35,869 bases of DNA from Candidatus Nyctobacter psychrophilus (GCA_014305025.1 JACRTY010000024.1:1-35869), one strand, 5' to 3'; counted from the first letter of the stretch, positions 16,622 to 24,918 are shown. Translations and numbers: made by a program. Notes: generated by a model from the sequence alone, not told the origin.

Positions 16622-17707
16622 ATGCGCATTCTGCTGAGCGGCTATTACGGCTTCGGAAACGTTGGGGACGAGGCGTTGCTGCAGGTCATCGTGGCGCAGT
16701 TGCGCGCGCGCTATCCGTTTGCGACGCTCGACGTGTTGAGCGCGGCGCCCGACGAGACGGCGCACGACCTCGCCGTCAGCGCGACCCCGCGCTGGGATCA
16801 AGGCGCGATCCGCGCGGCGATCACGCGCGCCGACATCGTGCTTTCCGGCGGCGGTGGTCTGTTGCAGAACGCGACGAGCCTCAAGAGCCTGCTCTACTAT
16901 GCCGGCATCATCCGCACGGCCTTGCGCGCCGGCAAGCGCACGATGGTCTTCGCGCAATCGATCGGACCGCTCGACTTCTGGGGAAAGCGCACGGTTCGGG
17001 AATGCTGCAAGGGACTGCACGCCGCGACCGTGCGCGATGGGCGCTCGCGGGCGTTGCTCGGCCCCCTCGTTCCGGGAACGCCGATCGAACGCACCGCGGA
17101 CCCGGTCTTTCTCTACGATCCGCCGGCGCCGAGCGGCGCCCACTCCGGCGCGCTGCCGGATGCCGAACCGCTGGTGATCGTGGCGGTTCGTAAAACGGCA
17201 CACTACGCCGACGGCGTGCCGGTACTCGCCGCGGCGGTCGACCGGCTTGCCGAACGCCACGGTGCGCGGGTCGCGTTCGTCCCGTTCGGCGGCATGCCTG
17301 ATGCGGAAGCGGCGACCTCCGTCATCCGCAAATGCCGTTCGAAGCCGATGCTCGTTCCCTGCGAGTCGCTCGACGAAATCGCGGACGCACTGCGGCGTGC
17401 AACGCTGGTCATCGGCGTGCGGCTGCATGCGCTGATCCTGGCCGTCCGCTTCGGCATTCCCTTTCTCGCGGTTCCCTACGATCCTAAAGTAACGGGGCTG
17501 CTCGAAGACGTAGAGTATCCACTGGCGCCCCTCTGGACGCCGGGAACCCGCGGCGATAGCGCACGGATCGATGCGCTGGTCGACGGCGCTTGGCTGCGCC
17601 GCGATGAATTGGCGGCGCACCTGCGCGCTGCCGCCGCCAAGCAGGTCGCTCTCGCGCGCCGCAACTTCGACGTGCTCGACGAGCTAGCAACCAAAGCGCG
17701 TCGTTAG
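16622..17707 (+). CDS. csaB: Polysaccharide pyruvyl transferase CsaB
   Basis: CsaB transfers pyruvate ketals to secondary cell-wall polymers, creating the anchor recognised by SLH domains of S-layer proteins. The 361-residue protein opens with SGYYGFGNVGDEALLQ, the glycosyltransferase-B-like signature of the family, and has the FAQSIGPLDFWGKR and VIGVRLHALILAVRFGIPFL blocks typical of polysaccharide pyruvyl transferases. It is the second gene after DUF5693, so a two-gene unit for cell-surface polymer modification is likely. The ATG at 16622 follows GGCTAGC; no strong ribosome binding site is seen. Nothing in the window encodes an SLH protein. Confidence 0.88.
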   Translation: MRILLSGYYGFGNVGDEALLQVIVAQLRARYPFATLDVLSAAPDETAHDLAVSATPRWDQGAIRAAITRADIVLSGGGGLLQNATSLKSLLYYAGIIRTALRAGKRTMVFAQSIGPLDFWGKRTVRECCKGLHAATVRDGRSRALLGPLVPGTPIERTADPVFLYDPPAPSGAHSGALPDAEPLVIVAVRKTAHYADGVPVLAAAVDRLAERHGARVAFVPFGGMPDAEAATSVIRKCRSKPMLVPCESLDEIADALRRATLVIGVRLHALILAVRFGIPFLAVPYDPKVTGLLEDVEYPLAPLWTPGTRGDSARIDALVDGAWLRRDELAAHLRAAAAKQVALARRNFDVLDELATKARR

Positions 17708-17880
17708 CCCTTCCGATTGGTCGCTGCTTTGAGCGTGAGGGCGAGCTCGCGCGCTGCGACGCCATGGGCTCCATCAATAAAGGCATTGCCGCACGCTCGA
17801 TATCATCGAAAGATTGTCGAAACGACGAAGAGACGAGGCGAGGGCGCGTGATCGGTGCATCAGGCGGTGCCATTCGTTTA
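17706..17880 (-). other. Possible decayed coding remnant
   Basis: Minus-strand reading toward a TAA at 17708-17706 gives NAFIDGAHGVAARELALTLK and ends in AATNRKG. In the preceding frame lies FRQSFDDIERAAMPLLMEPM, so the two could be one broken frame. I do not recognise the protein. It lies just past csaB and next to the decayed HipBA module, so it may be debris of the same insertion. The call is weak. Confidence 0.22.
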
Positions 17881-17965
17881 TCGGTAATACGTTTGGGCTG
17901 AACCGGCCGCCGTCTCCCGATCGAAACGATTCACCGAAAGCGACGGGCCGATAAGACCCCTTGCC

Positions 17966-18498
17966 TCATCGGGAAGTCGCGCATTCGTTTTCCGGAACTT
18001 GGTCGAAATGCGTTGCCGGCAGCTTGATGATGCGGTTGCCCTCGCGACCGTTCGCACGAATCGTTAAGCCTCCGGTTGCATTCTCGAGCGCACTGAATTT
18101 GAGCTGCACGCCGGCGAGTGAAAAGCGCAACAGATCGCTTGTCCTCGGCTTGTGCTCGGGGCGCTCGGCGGCCGGCGGCAACGGACGATCGTATGGGTCC
18201 ACAAGCGTCACGGCGCCCGGCAGGTCGTCGCCCGTGAGCCACAACAACCCGAAGTCGTCGTCTTCGGCGATACCGGCACGAGATGCGACATAACGACGCA
18301 GACCTGCTTCGGGCAAGAGATTCGCAAAAAATGCCGGAACTTTTCCCAACTCAACGTCGGTCTTCGCTCGTCTTCGATGTAGCTTTGCTCGAAGACAAAT
18401 ATGGTCACGTCACCGGGTAGCCGCGAGAGTGTGGCGACCGGCCGGCCATTGAGGCGCACGCTCAGCGTGCTCGGGGTAGACGTAGTCGGCATCACCAA
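17966..18498 (-). pseudogene. Broken HipA-family toxin
   Basis: The N-terminal frame reads LSVRLNGRPVATLSRLPGDV, VFEQSYIEDERRPTLS, then shifts frame near 18349-18355 to GKVPAFFANLLPEAGLRRYV, GLLWLTGDDLPGAV and FSLAGVQLKFSALENATGG. These are HipA N-terminal blocks in their normal order. About 25 residues normally lying between RPTLS and GKVP are missing, so a deletion caused the shift. The frame ends at 17966 after LPATHFDQVPENE, where HipA would continue into its kinase core; only a scrap like VNRFDRE is readable further left (about 17910-17940). The catalytic loop is absent, so no kinase activity is possible. This is a different HipA subfamily from the one at 2757. Confidence 0.75.
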
Positions 18499-18776
18499 GC
18501 TTCACCGGCAAAGGGGGGCACTTCGTCGGTCGAGGTTAGGTTTAGGACAGCGGACGCGGCCGGAATGCTTTCCCTTGAGATCAACGCCGGTTCCATCTCG
18601 AGCGCGCGGGCAAACTCGAGCACGGTCGCCCAGCGCGGATCGTGCTTCCCGCCCTCGACGCGGGCAACGTACGTCTGCGTCTTTCCCATCCGCATAGCCA
18701 ACTCGGCTTGGGTCACCCTTAGCCGCTCCCGCCGCTTTGCAAGCGTTCTTCCGATATGACTGTCTGGCTCTAGCAT
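18492..18776 (-). CDS. Orphaned HipB-like XRE-family regulator
   Basis: A 94-residue helix-turn-helix protein, using the ATG at 18776 (an ATG at 18797 is also possible). The HTH is clear: GRTLAKRRERLRVTQAELAM, RMGKTQTYVARVEGGKHDPR and WATVLEFARALEM. It lies directly upstream of the broken hipA, overlapping it by seven bases, so it was its antitoxin. With the toxin dead it is an orphan, perhaps kept as a repressor, perhaps in decay. Its start region faces the ileS leader, so it could regulate or simply flank that gene. Confidence 0.7.
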   Translation of the reverse strand: MLEPDSHIGRTLAKRRERLRVTQAELAMRMGKTQTYVARVEGGKHDPRWATVLEFARALEMEPALISRESIPAASAVLNLTSTDEVPPFAGEAW

Positions 18777-18846
18777 GTGCGGCATACAAATCGACATCGG
18801 TCCCGTGCGGTACGACGATGCGTGGCTCGGAAGCAACGCGGCTCCA

Positions 18847-18878
18847 ACCCGGCGGGGACCCCGACGTAGCAACCGGGT
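18847..18878 (+). promoter_or_regulatory. GC-rich hairpin in the ileS leader
   Basis: ACCCGG (18847-18852) pairs with CCGGGT (18873-18878) and encloses a second self-complementary stretch, CGGGG-A-CCCCG (18853-18863). It lies 35-84 bases upstream of ileS. A GGGTGG at 18875-18880 recalls the T-box sequence, but the following ACCGCG is missing, so I do not call a T-box. No poly-T follows, so it is not an obvious terminator. Confidence 0.25.
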
Positions 18879-18930
18879 GGCCGTAGGGCTAGCGGAGGCC
18901 TGCAGGAACCCCTTGAACGTTCGCGCCTGC

Positions 18931-21750
18931 ATGCCACCGAACCGGACGCTCGCGACGGATTACCGTTCGACGCTCAATCTCCCGACGACCGCCTTTCCGA
19001 TGCGCGCCGAACTCGCTAAGCGTGAGCCCGAGCGGGTCGCGTGGTGGCAAGAACAGCACGTTTACGAGCGGCGGCTGGAACGCAACGCCGGCAATCCGCA
19101 ATGGATCCTGCACGACGGACCGCCCTATGCCAACGGCGACGTGCACATGGGCGGCTTTTTGAACCGCGTCCTCAAGGACGTGTTCGTGAAAGTTCACCTG
19201 CTCGACGGCGCCTACGCGAAGTTCGTGCCGGGTTGGGACATGCACGGCTTACCGATCGAATTCGAGGCCCTGCGGCACTTTGGGCTTGACTTTCATCACA
19301 TCGATCCGATCGCACTGCGGGCCGCGTGCCGCGAGCGCGCCTTCTATTGGCTCGACCGTCAGCGCGAGACGTTTCTGCGCATGGGGCTGCTCGGCGACTA
19401 CGCGCATCCGTATCGCACGATCGACAAAGACTTCGAAGCCACGATCGTCGATACGCTGGCGGACTTGGCCGAGAGCCGCCAATTGTACAAAGGGTTGCGC
19501 GCGACGTTGTGGTGCATCCACGACGAAACGGCGCTCGCGGAAGCCGAGATCGAATATAAGGAACGCGTTTCGCCTTCGATCTACGTGCGCTTCACGGCCG
19601 ACGCCGCCCAACGCACTGAACTGCTGGGCCGCATGCACGTCGGTGCAGCCGCGGCGGGGGACGCGCCGCTCTCGATCGTCATCTGGACGACGACGCCCTG
19701 GACGCTACCGGCAAACGCCGCAATCGCCCTGCGCGCCGACGCGATGTACGGCGTGTACCGGCGCGGCGAAGAGATGCTGCTCCTGGCGGACGACTGCGCC
19801 GCCGATGTTTTTGCGCAGGCGAGCGGCCCTGCGACCGAGTGGCTCGGCGGGGCGCTCGGCACGGAACTCGTCGGGGCGAACGTGCGTCATCCGCTCTTCG
19901 AGCGCGATTCGCTCGTCGTAAGTGCGGGATACGTTGCGCTCGACACCGGCACGGGCGCCGTCCACACGGCCCCGGGGCATGGTGCCGACGACTTCGAGAC
20001 CGGGATGCGGTTCGGTTTGCCGATCCGGTGTCCGGTCGACGGCGCCGGTCGCTTCACCGGCGACGCCGGCTCCTACGCGGGTGAGATCGTGTTCGCTGCC
20101 AACGAGCGCATCATCGCCGACCTCGCCGCCGGCGGCGCGCTGTTCGCGCGGGGTGACTTCGCCCACTCGTACCCCCACTGCTGGCGCTGCAAGAACCCCG
20201 TTATCTTTCGCGCGACCTCACAGTGGTTCATCGCGATGGACGCCAACCGCTTACGCAAGCGCGCCGAAGAACGGATCCCCGCGATCACGTGGGTGCCGGC
20301 CTGGGGCGAACAGCGCATGGCGCAGATGATCGAACAGCATCCCGAATGGTGCATTTCGCGGCAGCGTACGTGGGGAACGCCGATCCCGGCGCTGGTGTGC
20401 CGCACGTGCAGGCACGTTTTTCTCGATCCCGACGTCGCACGCCGGGTAGCCGGCGTCTTTCGCGAGCGCGGCAACGAAGCGACCAATGCCTCGGACTTGT
20501 GGTGGACGGAGCCGCTCGCGGTATTTTTGCCGGAGAACTTCGCGTGCCCGCAGTGCAATGGTCTCGCCTTCGAGCGCGAATACAACATCGTCGACATCTG
20601 GTTCGAATCCGGCGTCACCCACCGCGCCGTGCTCGAGCCGCGCGGCATGCACTGGCCCGCCGATTGCTATTTGGAGGGCAGCGATCAGTATCGCGGCTGG
20701 TTCCGCAGCAACTTGATCACGGCGGTCGCAACGCGGGGAACCGCGCCGTATAAAACCGCCGTGTCGACCGGCTGGGTCGTCGACGCGCACGGGCGCGCGA
20801 TGCACAAATCGGCCGGCAACTACATGGGCGCGGCGGCCGCCATGGCGACTTACGGGGCCGACGTGCTGCGGCTGTGGGTCGCTGCGGTCGAATTCACGGC
20901 CGACATGCGTTTGGGCGACGAATTGCTCAAAGCGATCGGTAGCGTGTATCGCAACTGGCGTAACCGGCTGCGCATGCTGCTCGGTTTGATCGCCGATCTT
21001 CGACCGGAAGAACGGCTACCGCGTGAGCGACTGGCGCCGCTCGACCGGCTGGCCCTCGCTAAACTGGACGACGTCGCCTATCGCGTCGTCGACCACTATA
21101 AGAACTACCGGCTGCACGATGTGTATTTGGCGCTGCTGGCGTACGATACCGACGACCTCTCGAGCTTCTACGTCGATGTGCTCAAAGATCCGATGTACTC
21201 CGGAGAACGGTCGGGCTTGCGTCGGAAGAGTGCGCAGACGGCGCTGTTCGCGATTCTCGAAGCACTGTGCGCGCTGCTCGCGCCGTTGCTGTCGTTCACG
21301 GCTGAGGAAGCGTGGCAGTTCGTACCCGAGCCGCTGCGGGGCGAGCGCCGCAGCATCTTCGACGTGAACCTGCCGCACGGCAGTGCGCGCGGGGCCGCAG
21401 AAAACGCACAATTGGAACTGTGGGAAACGCTCAGGCTCCTGCGCGCGAACGTGGCCGGACGCGAGGGCCCGCGCGATTTTCAATTGCAGGCGCGCGTGTA
21501 CGCCGGTTCCGCGCTCGAGCCACGCTTGCGAGCGCTGGGCGACAACCTGCGCGAGGCCCTCGTCGTGTCGGGCCTCGAACTCGTCGCCGAGGCGGCGCTG
21601 CCCGCCGACGAGGCGCGCGTCGAAGTGTCGGCCGCGCAGGGCGAAAAGTGCTCGCGCTGCTGGAAGTATCTGCCCTTAGGCAGCGATGCGTTGCATCCGA
21701 CGCTCTGCGCGCCGTGCGCGACGATCGTGCGCACGCTCGAAAGCGGGTAG
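18931..21750 (+). CDS. ileS: Isoleucyl-tRNA synthetase
   Basis: Charges tRNA-Ile with isoleucine. With the ATG at 18931 the product has 939 residues; a TTG at 18913 with AGGA five bases upstream is an alternative start. The class I site is PPYANGDVHMGG at residues 64-75 (HMGG in place of HIGH), the editing domain begins with WTTTPWTLPAN, and the KMSKS-equivalent is MHKSAGN at about 624. The C-terminal zinc knot has Cys907, Cys910, Cys926 and Cys929. Both signature motifs depart from the textbook forms, though variants are known. The leader is GC-rich and structured. The methyltransferase gene starts two bases after the stop codon. Confidence 0.95.
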   Translation: MPPNRTLATDYRSTLNLPTTAFPMRAELAKREPERVAWWQEQHVYERRLERNAGNPQWILHDGPPYANGDVHMGGFLNRVLKDVFVKVHLLDGAYAKFVPGWDMHGLPIEFEALRHFGLDFHHIDPIALRAACRERAFYWLDRQRETFLRMGLLGDYAHPYRTIDKDFEATIVDTLADLAESRQLYKGLRATLWCIHDETALAEAEIEYKERVSPSIYVRFTADAAQRTELLGRMHVGAAAAGDAPLSIVIWTTTPWTLPANAAIALRADAMYGVYRRGEEMLLLADDCAADVFAQASGPATEWLGGALGTELVGANVRHPLFERDSLVVSAGYVALDTGTGAVHTAPGHGADDFETGMRFGLPIRCPVDGAGRFTGDAGSYAGEIVFAANERIIADLAAGGALFARGDFAHSYPHCWRCKNPVIFRATSQWFIAMDANRLRKRAEERIPAITWVPAWGEQRMAQMIEQHPEWCISRQRTWGTPIPALVCRTCRHVFLDPDVARRVAGVFRERGNEATNASDLWWTEPLAVFLPENFACPQCNGLAFEREYNIVDIWFESGVTHRAVLEPRGMHWPADCYLEGSDQYRGWFRSNLITAVATRGTAPYKTAVSTGWVVDAHGRAMHKSAGNYMGAAAAMATYGADVLRLWVAAVEFTADMRLGDELLKAIGSVYRNWRNRLRMLLGLIADLRPEERLPRERLAPLDRLALAKLDDVAYRVVDHYKNYRLHDVYLALLAYDTDDLSSFYVDVLKDPMYSGERSGLRRKSAQTALFAILEALCALLAPLLSFTAEEAWQFVPEPLRGERRSIFDVNLPHGSARGAAENAQLELWETLRLLRANVAGREGPRDFQLQARVYAGSALEPRLRALGDNLREALVVSGLELVAEAALPADEARVEVSAAQGEKCSRCWKYLPLGSDALHPTLCAPCATIVRTLESG

Positions 21751-21752
21751 CC

Positions 21753-22331
21753 GTGCGCAGCCGCACGCGGGGCTATTTCGAGGGGGTTTACGCGCGTAGC
21801 GACGATCCGTGGTCTTCGCGAACCAGTGATTACGAACGCGAAAAATACGATCGCACGCTGGAGGCCCTGGCGCGGCGGCGCTACGAGCGGGCGCTCGAAA
21901 TCGGCTGCTCCGTCGGCGTCTTGACCCGCCGTCTGGCGGAGCACGCCGGCCACCTCGTGGCCATCGACATCAGCGAGCGCGCCATCGAGCTGGCGCGTGC
22001 GACGTGCCGCCACCGCTCGAACGTGACGTTCGTTCGGTGCGACGCGACGTGCAATTATCCGCCCGGGCGCTTCGATCTGGTCGTCCTTTCCGAAGTGGCG
22101 TATTACTGGTCGGACGACGATTTTGCGCGGACCCGCGAACGAATCGCCGAGTCGCTCGGCCCCGACGGCGACGTCCTGCTGGTCGACTTTCTGCCCGAAG
22201 GCCAGACGGGCGCGTGGGGCGGCGACGCCGTTCACGACGCCTTCCTGCACGATCGCCGCTTTCGCGGGGTGCGCGGCGTCCGCGCGGAAGGCTATCGGAT
22301 CGATCTCCTGCGCGTGGTCGTAAAACCGTAA
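21753..22331 (+). CDS. NodS-like SAM-dependent methyltransferase
   Basis: A 192-residue class I methyltransferase using a GTG start two bases after ileS; a longer upstream frame would lie inside ileS and is not credible. It opens with YFEGVYARSDDPWSSRTSDY, then ERALEIGCSVGVLTRRLAEH (SAM-binding loop), VAIDISERAI and FDLVVLSEVAYYW. The opening block is typical of NodS-like methyltransferases, whose substrates range from sugars to small amines. The substrate here is unknown. The close spacing suggests co-transcription with ileS, and the flagellar genes start 45 bases further on. Confidence 0.8.
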   Translation: MRSRTRGYFEGVYARSDDPWSSRTSDYEREKYDRTLEALARRRYERALEIGCSVGVLTRRLAEHAGHLVAIDISERAIELARATCRHRSNVTFVRCDATCNYPPGRFDLVVLSEVAYYWSDDDFARTRERIAESLGPDGDVLLVDFLPEGQTGAWGGDAVHDAFLHDRRFRGVRGVRAEGYRIDLLRVVVKP

Positions 22332-22376
22332 CGATTCGGCCTCGTCCCCGCAACATGGCCGCCGTATCGTGCCGGC

Positions 22377-22982
22377 ATGGACGGAATCGAACTCATGGCG
22401 ACGGCGATGCACGCCGCGCAAGGCCGACTCGACATTAGTGCCGCCAATCTGGCGAACGTTTCGAGCGATGGTTTCCATCGACGCGTCGCGCGCGCCGCGC
22501 TGACGCCGCAGGGGCTGGTCACGTCGAGCCGCATCGACGCCGCGCAGGGGCCACTCGAGCATACCGGCCGAACCTTCGATCTCGCGATCGTGGGCGCAGG
22601 CGGCTTTTTCGCGCGCGAGCGAAGCGGTCGCATCAGCGAAACGCGCTCGGGCTCCTTCGAGCGCAACGCCCGCGGAGAGCTCGCCGACGACCGCGGCCGC
22701 CTGCTCATGGGCGCGCACGGGCCGATTCGGGCGAGCAGCGATGCGGCAATCGATGCGCGCGGCATCGTACGGGAAGCCGGGCGCGAGACCGGCCGCATCG
22801 CGTTGCGGCCGGGGACGACGGTGCAAAGCGGGTTCATCGAAACGTCGAACGTCGATGCGGTCGGCGAGATGGTCGACGTGCTCGCCGCGCAACGCGCCTT
22901 CGAAACCGCGCAAAAGACGCTCTCGGCGCTCGACGAAGAGCGCGAGAAGGACGCAAACGACGTCGTGCGGGTGAAGTCGTGA
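22377..22982 (+). CDS. flgF: Flagellar basal-body rod protein, FlgF-like
   Basis: A 201-residue rod protein. The N-terminal family motif is MDGIELMATAMHAAQGRLDI with SAANLANVSSDGFHRR, and the C-terminal one is SGFIETSNVDAVGEMVDVL followed by AAQRAFETAQKTL. These two ends form the coiled bundle shared by rod, hook and hook-capping proteins. It is shorter than most FlgF/FlgG (about 250 residues), mainly in the middle. The stop overlaps the next start (GTGA at 22979-22982), so the two are coupled. Compared with FlgG next door it is the more divergent, hence the FlgF label, which is tentative. Confidence 0.78.
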   Translation: MDGIELMATAMHAAQGRLDISAANLANVSSDGFHRRVARAALTPQGLVTSSRIDAAQGPLEHTGRTFDLAIVGAGGFFARERSGRISETRSGSFERNARGELADDRGRLLMGAHGPIRASSDAAIDARGIVREAGRETGRIALRPGTTVQSGFIETSNVDAVGEMVDVLAAQRAFETAQKTLSALDEEREKDANDVVRVKS

Positions 22983-23698
22983 ACCGCGCACTGTTCGCAT
23001 CGGCGACCGGCATGGCGGCCCAGCAGAAGCAGCTCGACGTGATCGCCGACAACCTCGCCAATGCCGATGTCGTCGGTTTCAAGAGCGCTCAGGCGACGTT
23101 CGCCGCGATCGGCGCGGATGCGCAACTCGGCACGGCCATGACCGGAACCCGTTCCATTTTCGCCGCGGGCAAACTCGAACGCTCGGACGGCCCGTTCGAC
23201 GTCGCAATCAACGGACCGGGTTTCTTTCGTGTCGAGCGTGACGGCGAACGCGCCTATACGCGCGCCGGCGCGTTCTCACGTGCGCGCGATGGCTCCCTGC
23301 GTAATGCAGACGGTTGGAAATTGTGCGACGTCGTGATTCCCGGCGCCGCGCAAACGATCAGCGTCGCCGCCGACGGCCGCGTCTCCGCTCAGCTCAACGG
23401 TCGCCCAAGAGAACTCGGCCGCATCGCGCTCGCGGCGTTCGACGCTCCCGAACGGTTGCGACCGGTCGGTTCGGCGCTGTTCGCGGTCACGGCGGGCTCC
23501 GGGCCGCCGCGCGCACTCGCCGCAGGCCGTGATCGTGAACCGACGATCGAGTTCGGCGTGCTCGAAAAATCCAACGTCTCCATCATCGAGTCGATGATGG
23601 CGATTCTGACTGCGCAACGCGCCTACGAAGCCGATTCTAAAGGAGTGCAGGCCGCCGATGAAATGTTGCGGATCGCCAACAACCTCCACCGCTCCTGA
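22979..23698 (+). CDS. flgG: Flagellar basal-body rod protein, FlgG-like
   Basis: A 239-residue distal-rod-type protein. It begins MNRALFASATGMAAQQKQLD, then VIADNLANADVVGFKSAQA, and ends in EKSNVSIIESMMAILTAQRA followed by YEADSKGVQAADEMLRIANN. The NLAN-xxxxGFK and SNV-x(n)-AQRAYEA motifs define the family. Its GTG start overlaps the preceding stop by four bases, and its end overlaps the next small gene by about 40 bases. Two tandem FlgG-type genes with a sigma-28 gene resemble the flhO-flhP arrangement of Firmicutes. No other rod, ring or hook genes are in the window. Confidence 0.85.
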   Translation: MNRALFASATGMAAQQKQLDVIADNLANADVVGFKSAQATFAAIGADAQLGTAMTGTRSIFAAGKLERSDGPFDVAINGPGFFRVERDGERAYTRAGAFSRARDGSLRNADGWKLCDVVIPGAAQTISVAADGRVSAQLNGRPRELGRIALAAFDAPERLRPVGSALFAVTAGSGPPRALAAGRDREPTIEFGVLEKSNVSIIESMMAILTAQRAYEADSKGVQAADEMLRIANNLHRS

Positions 23699-23939
23699 GC
23701 CGCGCGGCGACCGAGGCCGCGACGCACGGCAGCGTCGCGACGTCGCTGCCCAGTTTGCCGCAATTCTCACGAAGGCGGCGTTTACGCCCTTAGCGGGTGC
23801 GCTCGGCTTCTATGGCGACTTCGTCGTCGGCGAAGTCGCACGGACGCTGGCCCGCAACGAGCACGGCGGCCTCACCGATGCCCTCGTGCGCGCCATCAGC
23901 GCCAACGAGCGCCACGACGACGGCGCCTCCGTACGATGA
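23658..23939 (+). CDS. Small FlgJ-like rod-binding candidate
   Basis: A 93-residue protein that overlaps flgG by 41 bases and overlaps the sigma-factor gene by ATGA at its end. After a basic, low-complexity N-terminus it has AAQFAAILTKAAFTPLAGAL and VVGEVARTLARNEHGGLTDA. This recalls the FlgJ rod-binding domain (FE-x-x-L...GLA/T-x-L), but is shorter and lacks any peptidoglycan hydrolase part. The position, straight after flgG, is where a flgJ gene would be expected. The identification is an inference from pattern and context; the true start could be downstream of the ATG at 23658. Confidence 0.5.
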   Translation: MKCCGSPTTSTAPEPRGDRGRDARQRRDVAAQFAAILTKAAFTPLAGALGFYGDFVVGEVARTLARNEHGGLTDALVRAISANERHDDGASVR

Positions 23940-24604
23940 CGGCGGTCGATCGGGAAGCGACGATTCGCGACTTGTTGCCGCTCGTGCGCCAGATCGCGCG
24001 GCGCGTACGACGCGTCGTCGGCGCCGCCGACCTCGACGACCTGATCGGCGACGGTTCGATCGGATTGATTCGCGCCGTCGACACCTTCGATCAAACGCGC
24101 GGAACGACGCTCGAACTGTACGCACGTCGCCTGATTTCCGGCGCGATGCTCAACGGACTGCGGCGGCTGGACCCGGTCTCGGAACGCGTGCGCCGCACGA
24201 TCCGTCGCGCCGAAGAACGTCGTTATGCGCTCGCCCAAGAGCGCGGCACCTTGCCCGCGTTCGCCGAAATGGAACGCAGCGATCGCGCGCTGCGTCGCGC
24301 GCGAACCGCTGCGCATCGCCAAGCGGCACTCTCGCTCGACGCCCCGTTGCCCAACGGGCGCGATGCGCTCGTCGACTACGAAGGAAATCCGTCGCGCGAA
24401 ATAGCAGCGCGGGCACGGCGCCGTGAACTTGCCGACGCAATCGCACTGCTGCCCGAGCGCCAACGCCGCATCCTGAGCTTGCACTATGCGGGCGACCTTA
24501 CGATGCACGCCATTGGAACCGCCCTGCGCGTCTCGCCGCAACGCGTTTCCCAACTCCATCTGCGTGCCCTCCACAAGCTGCGTCATAGCGGTCTTTTGCC
24601 GTGA
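23936..24604 (+). CDS. fliA: FliA-type (sigma-28) RNA polymerase sigma factor
   Basis: A 222-residue sigma factor of the FliA/WhiG group. Region 2 reads DLIGDGSIGLIRAVDTFDQT followed by RGTTLELYARRLISGAML, and region 4 reads LPERQRRILSLHYAGDLTMH with a recognition helix near RVSPQRVSQLHLRALHKLR. This group transcribes flagellar and chemotaxis genes. ATGA overlap with the preceding gene shows coupling. No FlgM anti-sigma factor is recognisable in the window. It is somewhat shorter than enteric FliA (239). Confidence 0.85.
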   Translation: MTAVDREATIRDLLPLVRQIARRVRRVVGAADLDDLIGDGSIGLIRAVDTFDQTRGTTLELYARRLISGAMLNGLRRLDPVSERVRRTIRRAEERRYALAQERGTLPAFAEMERSDRALRRARTAAHRQAALSLDAPLPNGRDALVDYEGNPSREIAARARRRELADAIALLPERQRRILSLHYAGDLTMHAIGTALRVSPQRVSQLHLRALHKLRHSGLLP

Positions 24605-24918
24605 GGCCGGCGGTCGAACGCGACGTTGCGACAACGTCGGTGCAAAGCGCCGAGTCGGCTGTACTTCCGGCGCCGTACGGACCCGCCCCCATCTTCGACG
24701 ACGCGGAGGATCGGTGGGGCGGTCACGCGTTGCCCGGCGATCATCCCGCGTGGATGAAAGATACGCTGTCGATATCACAACGGGCGCGAGCGTTGTTGAC
24801 GAAGCTGCGGCCCGTCGTACTCCGCGTCGTCACGTATTGGGAACACAAAGCCCGTTCCATCGTGTGTGCAGGGCGCCGCTTGTCGATTGACCAGAGCGGT
24901 TCGTATCGGCTCGATTGA
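24601..24918 (+). CDS. Small ORF coupled to the sigma-factor gene, unknown
   Basis: A GTG at 24601 overlaps the sigma-factor stop codon (GTGA) and opens a 105-residue frame. The C-terminal half is basic with a helix-like stretch (SISQRARALLTKLRPVVLRV). I recognise no family. Position suggests an accessory flagellar protein, and an anti-sigma factor like FlgM is one idea, but the sequence does not show its motifs. In a GC-rich genome such open frames can arise by chance, so I rate it low. Confidence 0.3.
   Translation: MRPAVERDVATTSVQSAESAVLPAPYGPAPIFDDAEDRWGGHALPGDHPAWMKDTLSISQRARALLTKLRPVVLRVVTYWEHKARSIVCAGRRLSIDQSGSYRLD

Noticed and set aside
18870..18890. T-box riboswitch for ileS, because of GGGTGG in the leader
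   Set aside because: The bases after TGG do not give the ACC of the conserved bulge, and no specifier loop with an isoleucine codon could be drawn. Kept only as a hairpin.
21480..23000. A 506-residue minus-strand frame across ileS end, methyltransferase and flgF
   Set aside because: It is antisense to three recognised genes, is arginine-rich and shows no motif. Long antisense frames are expected at this GC content.
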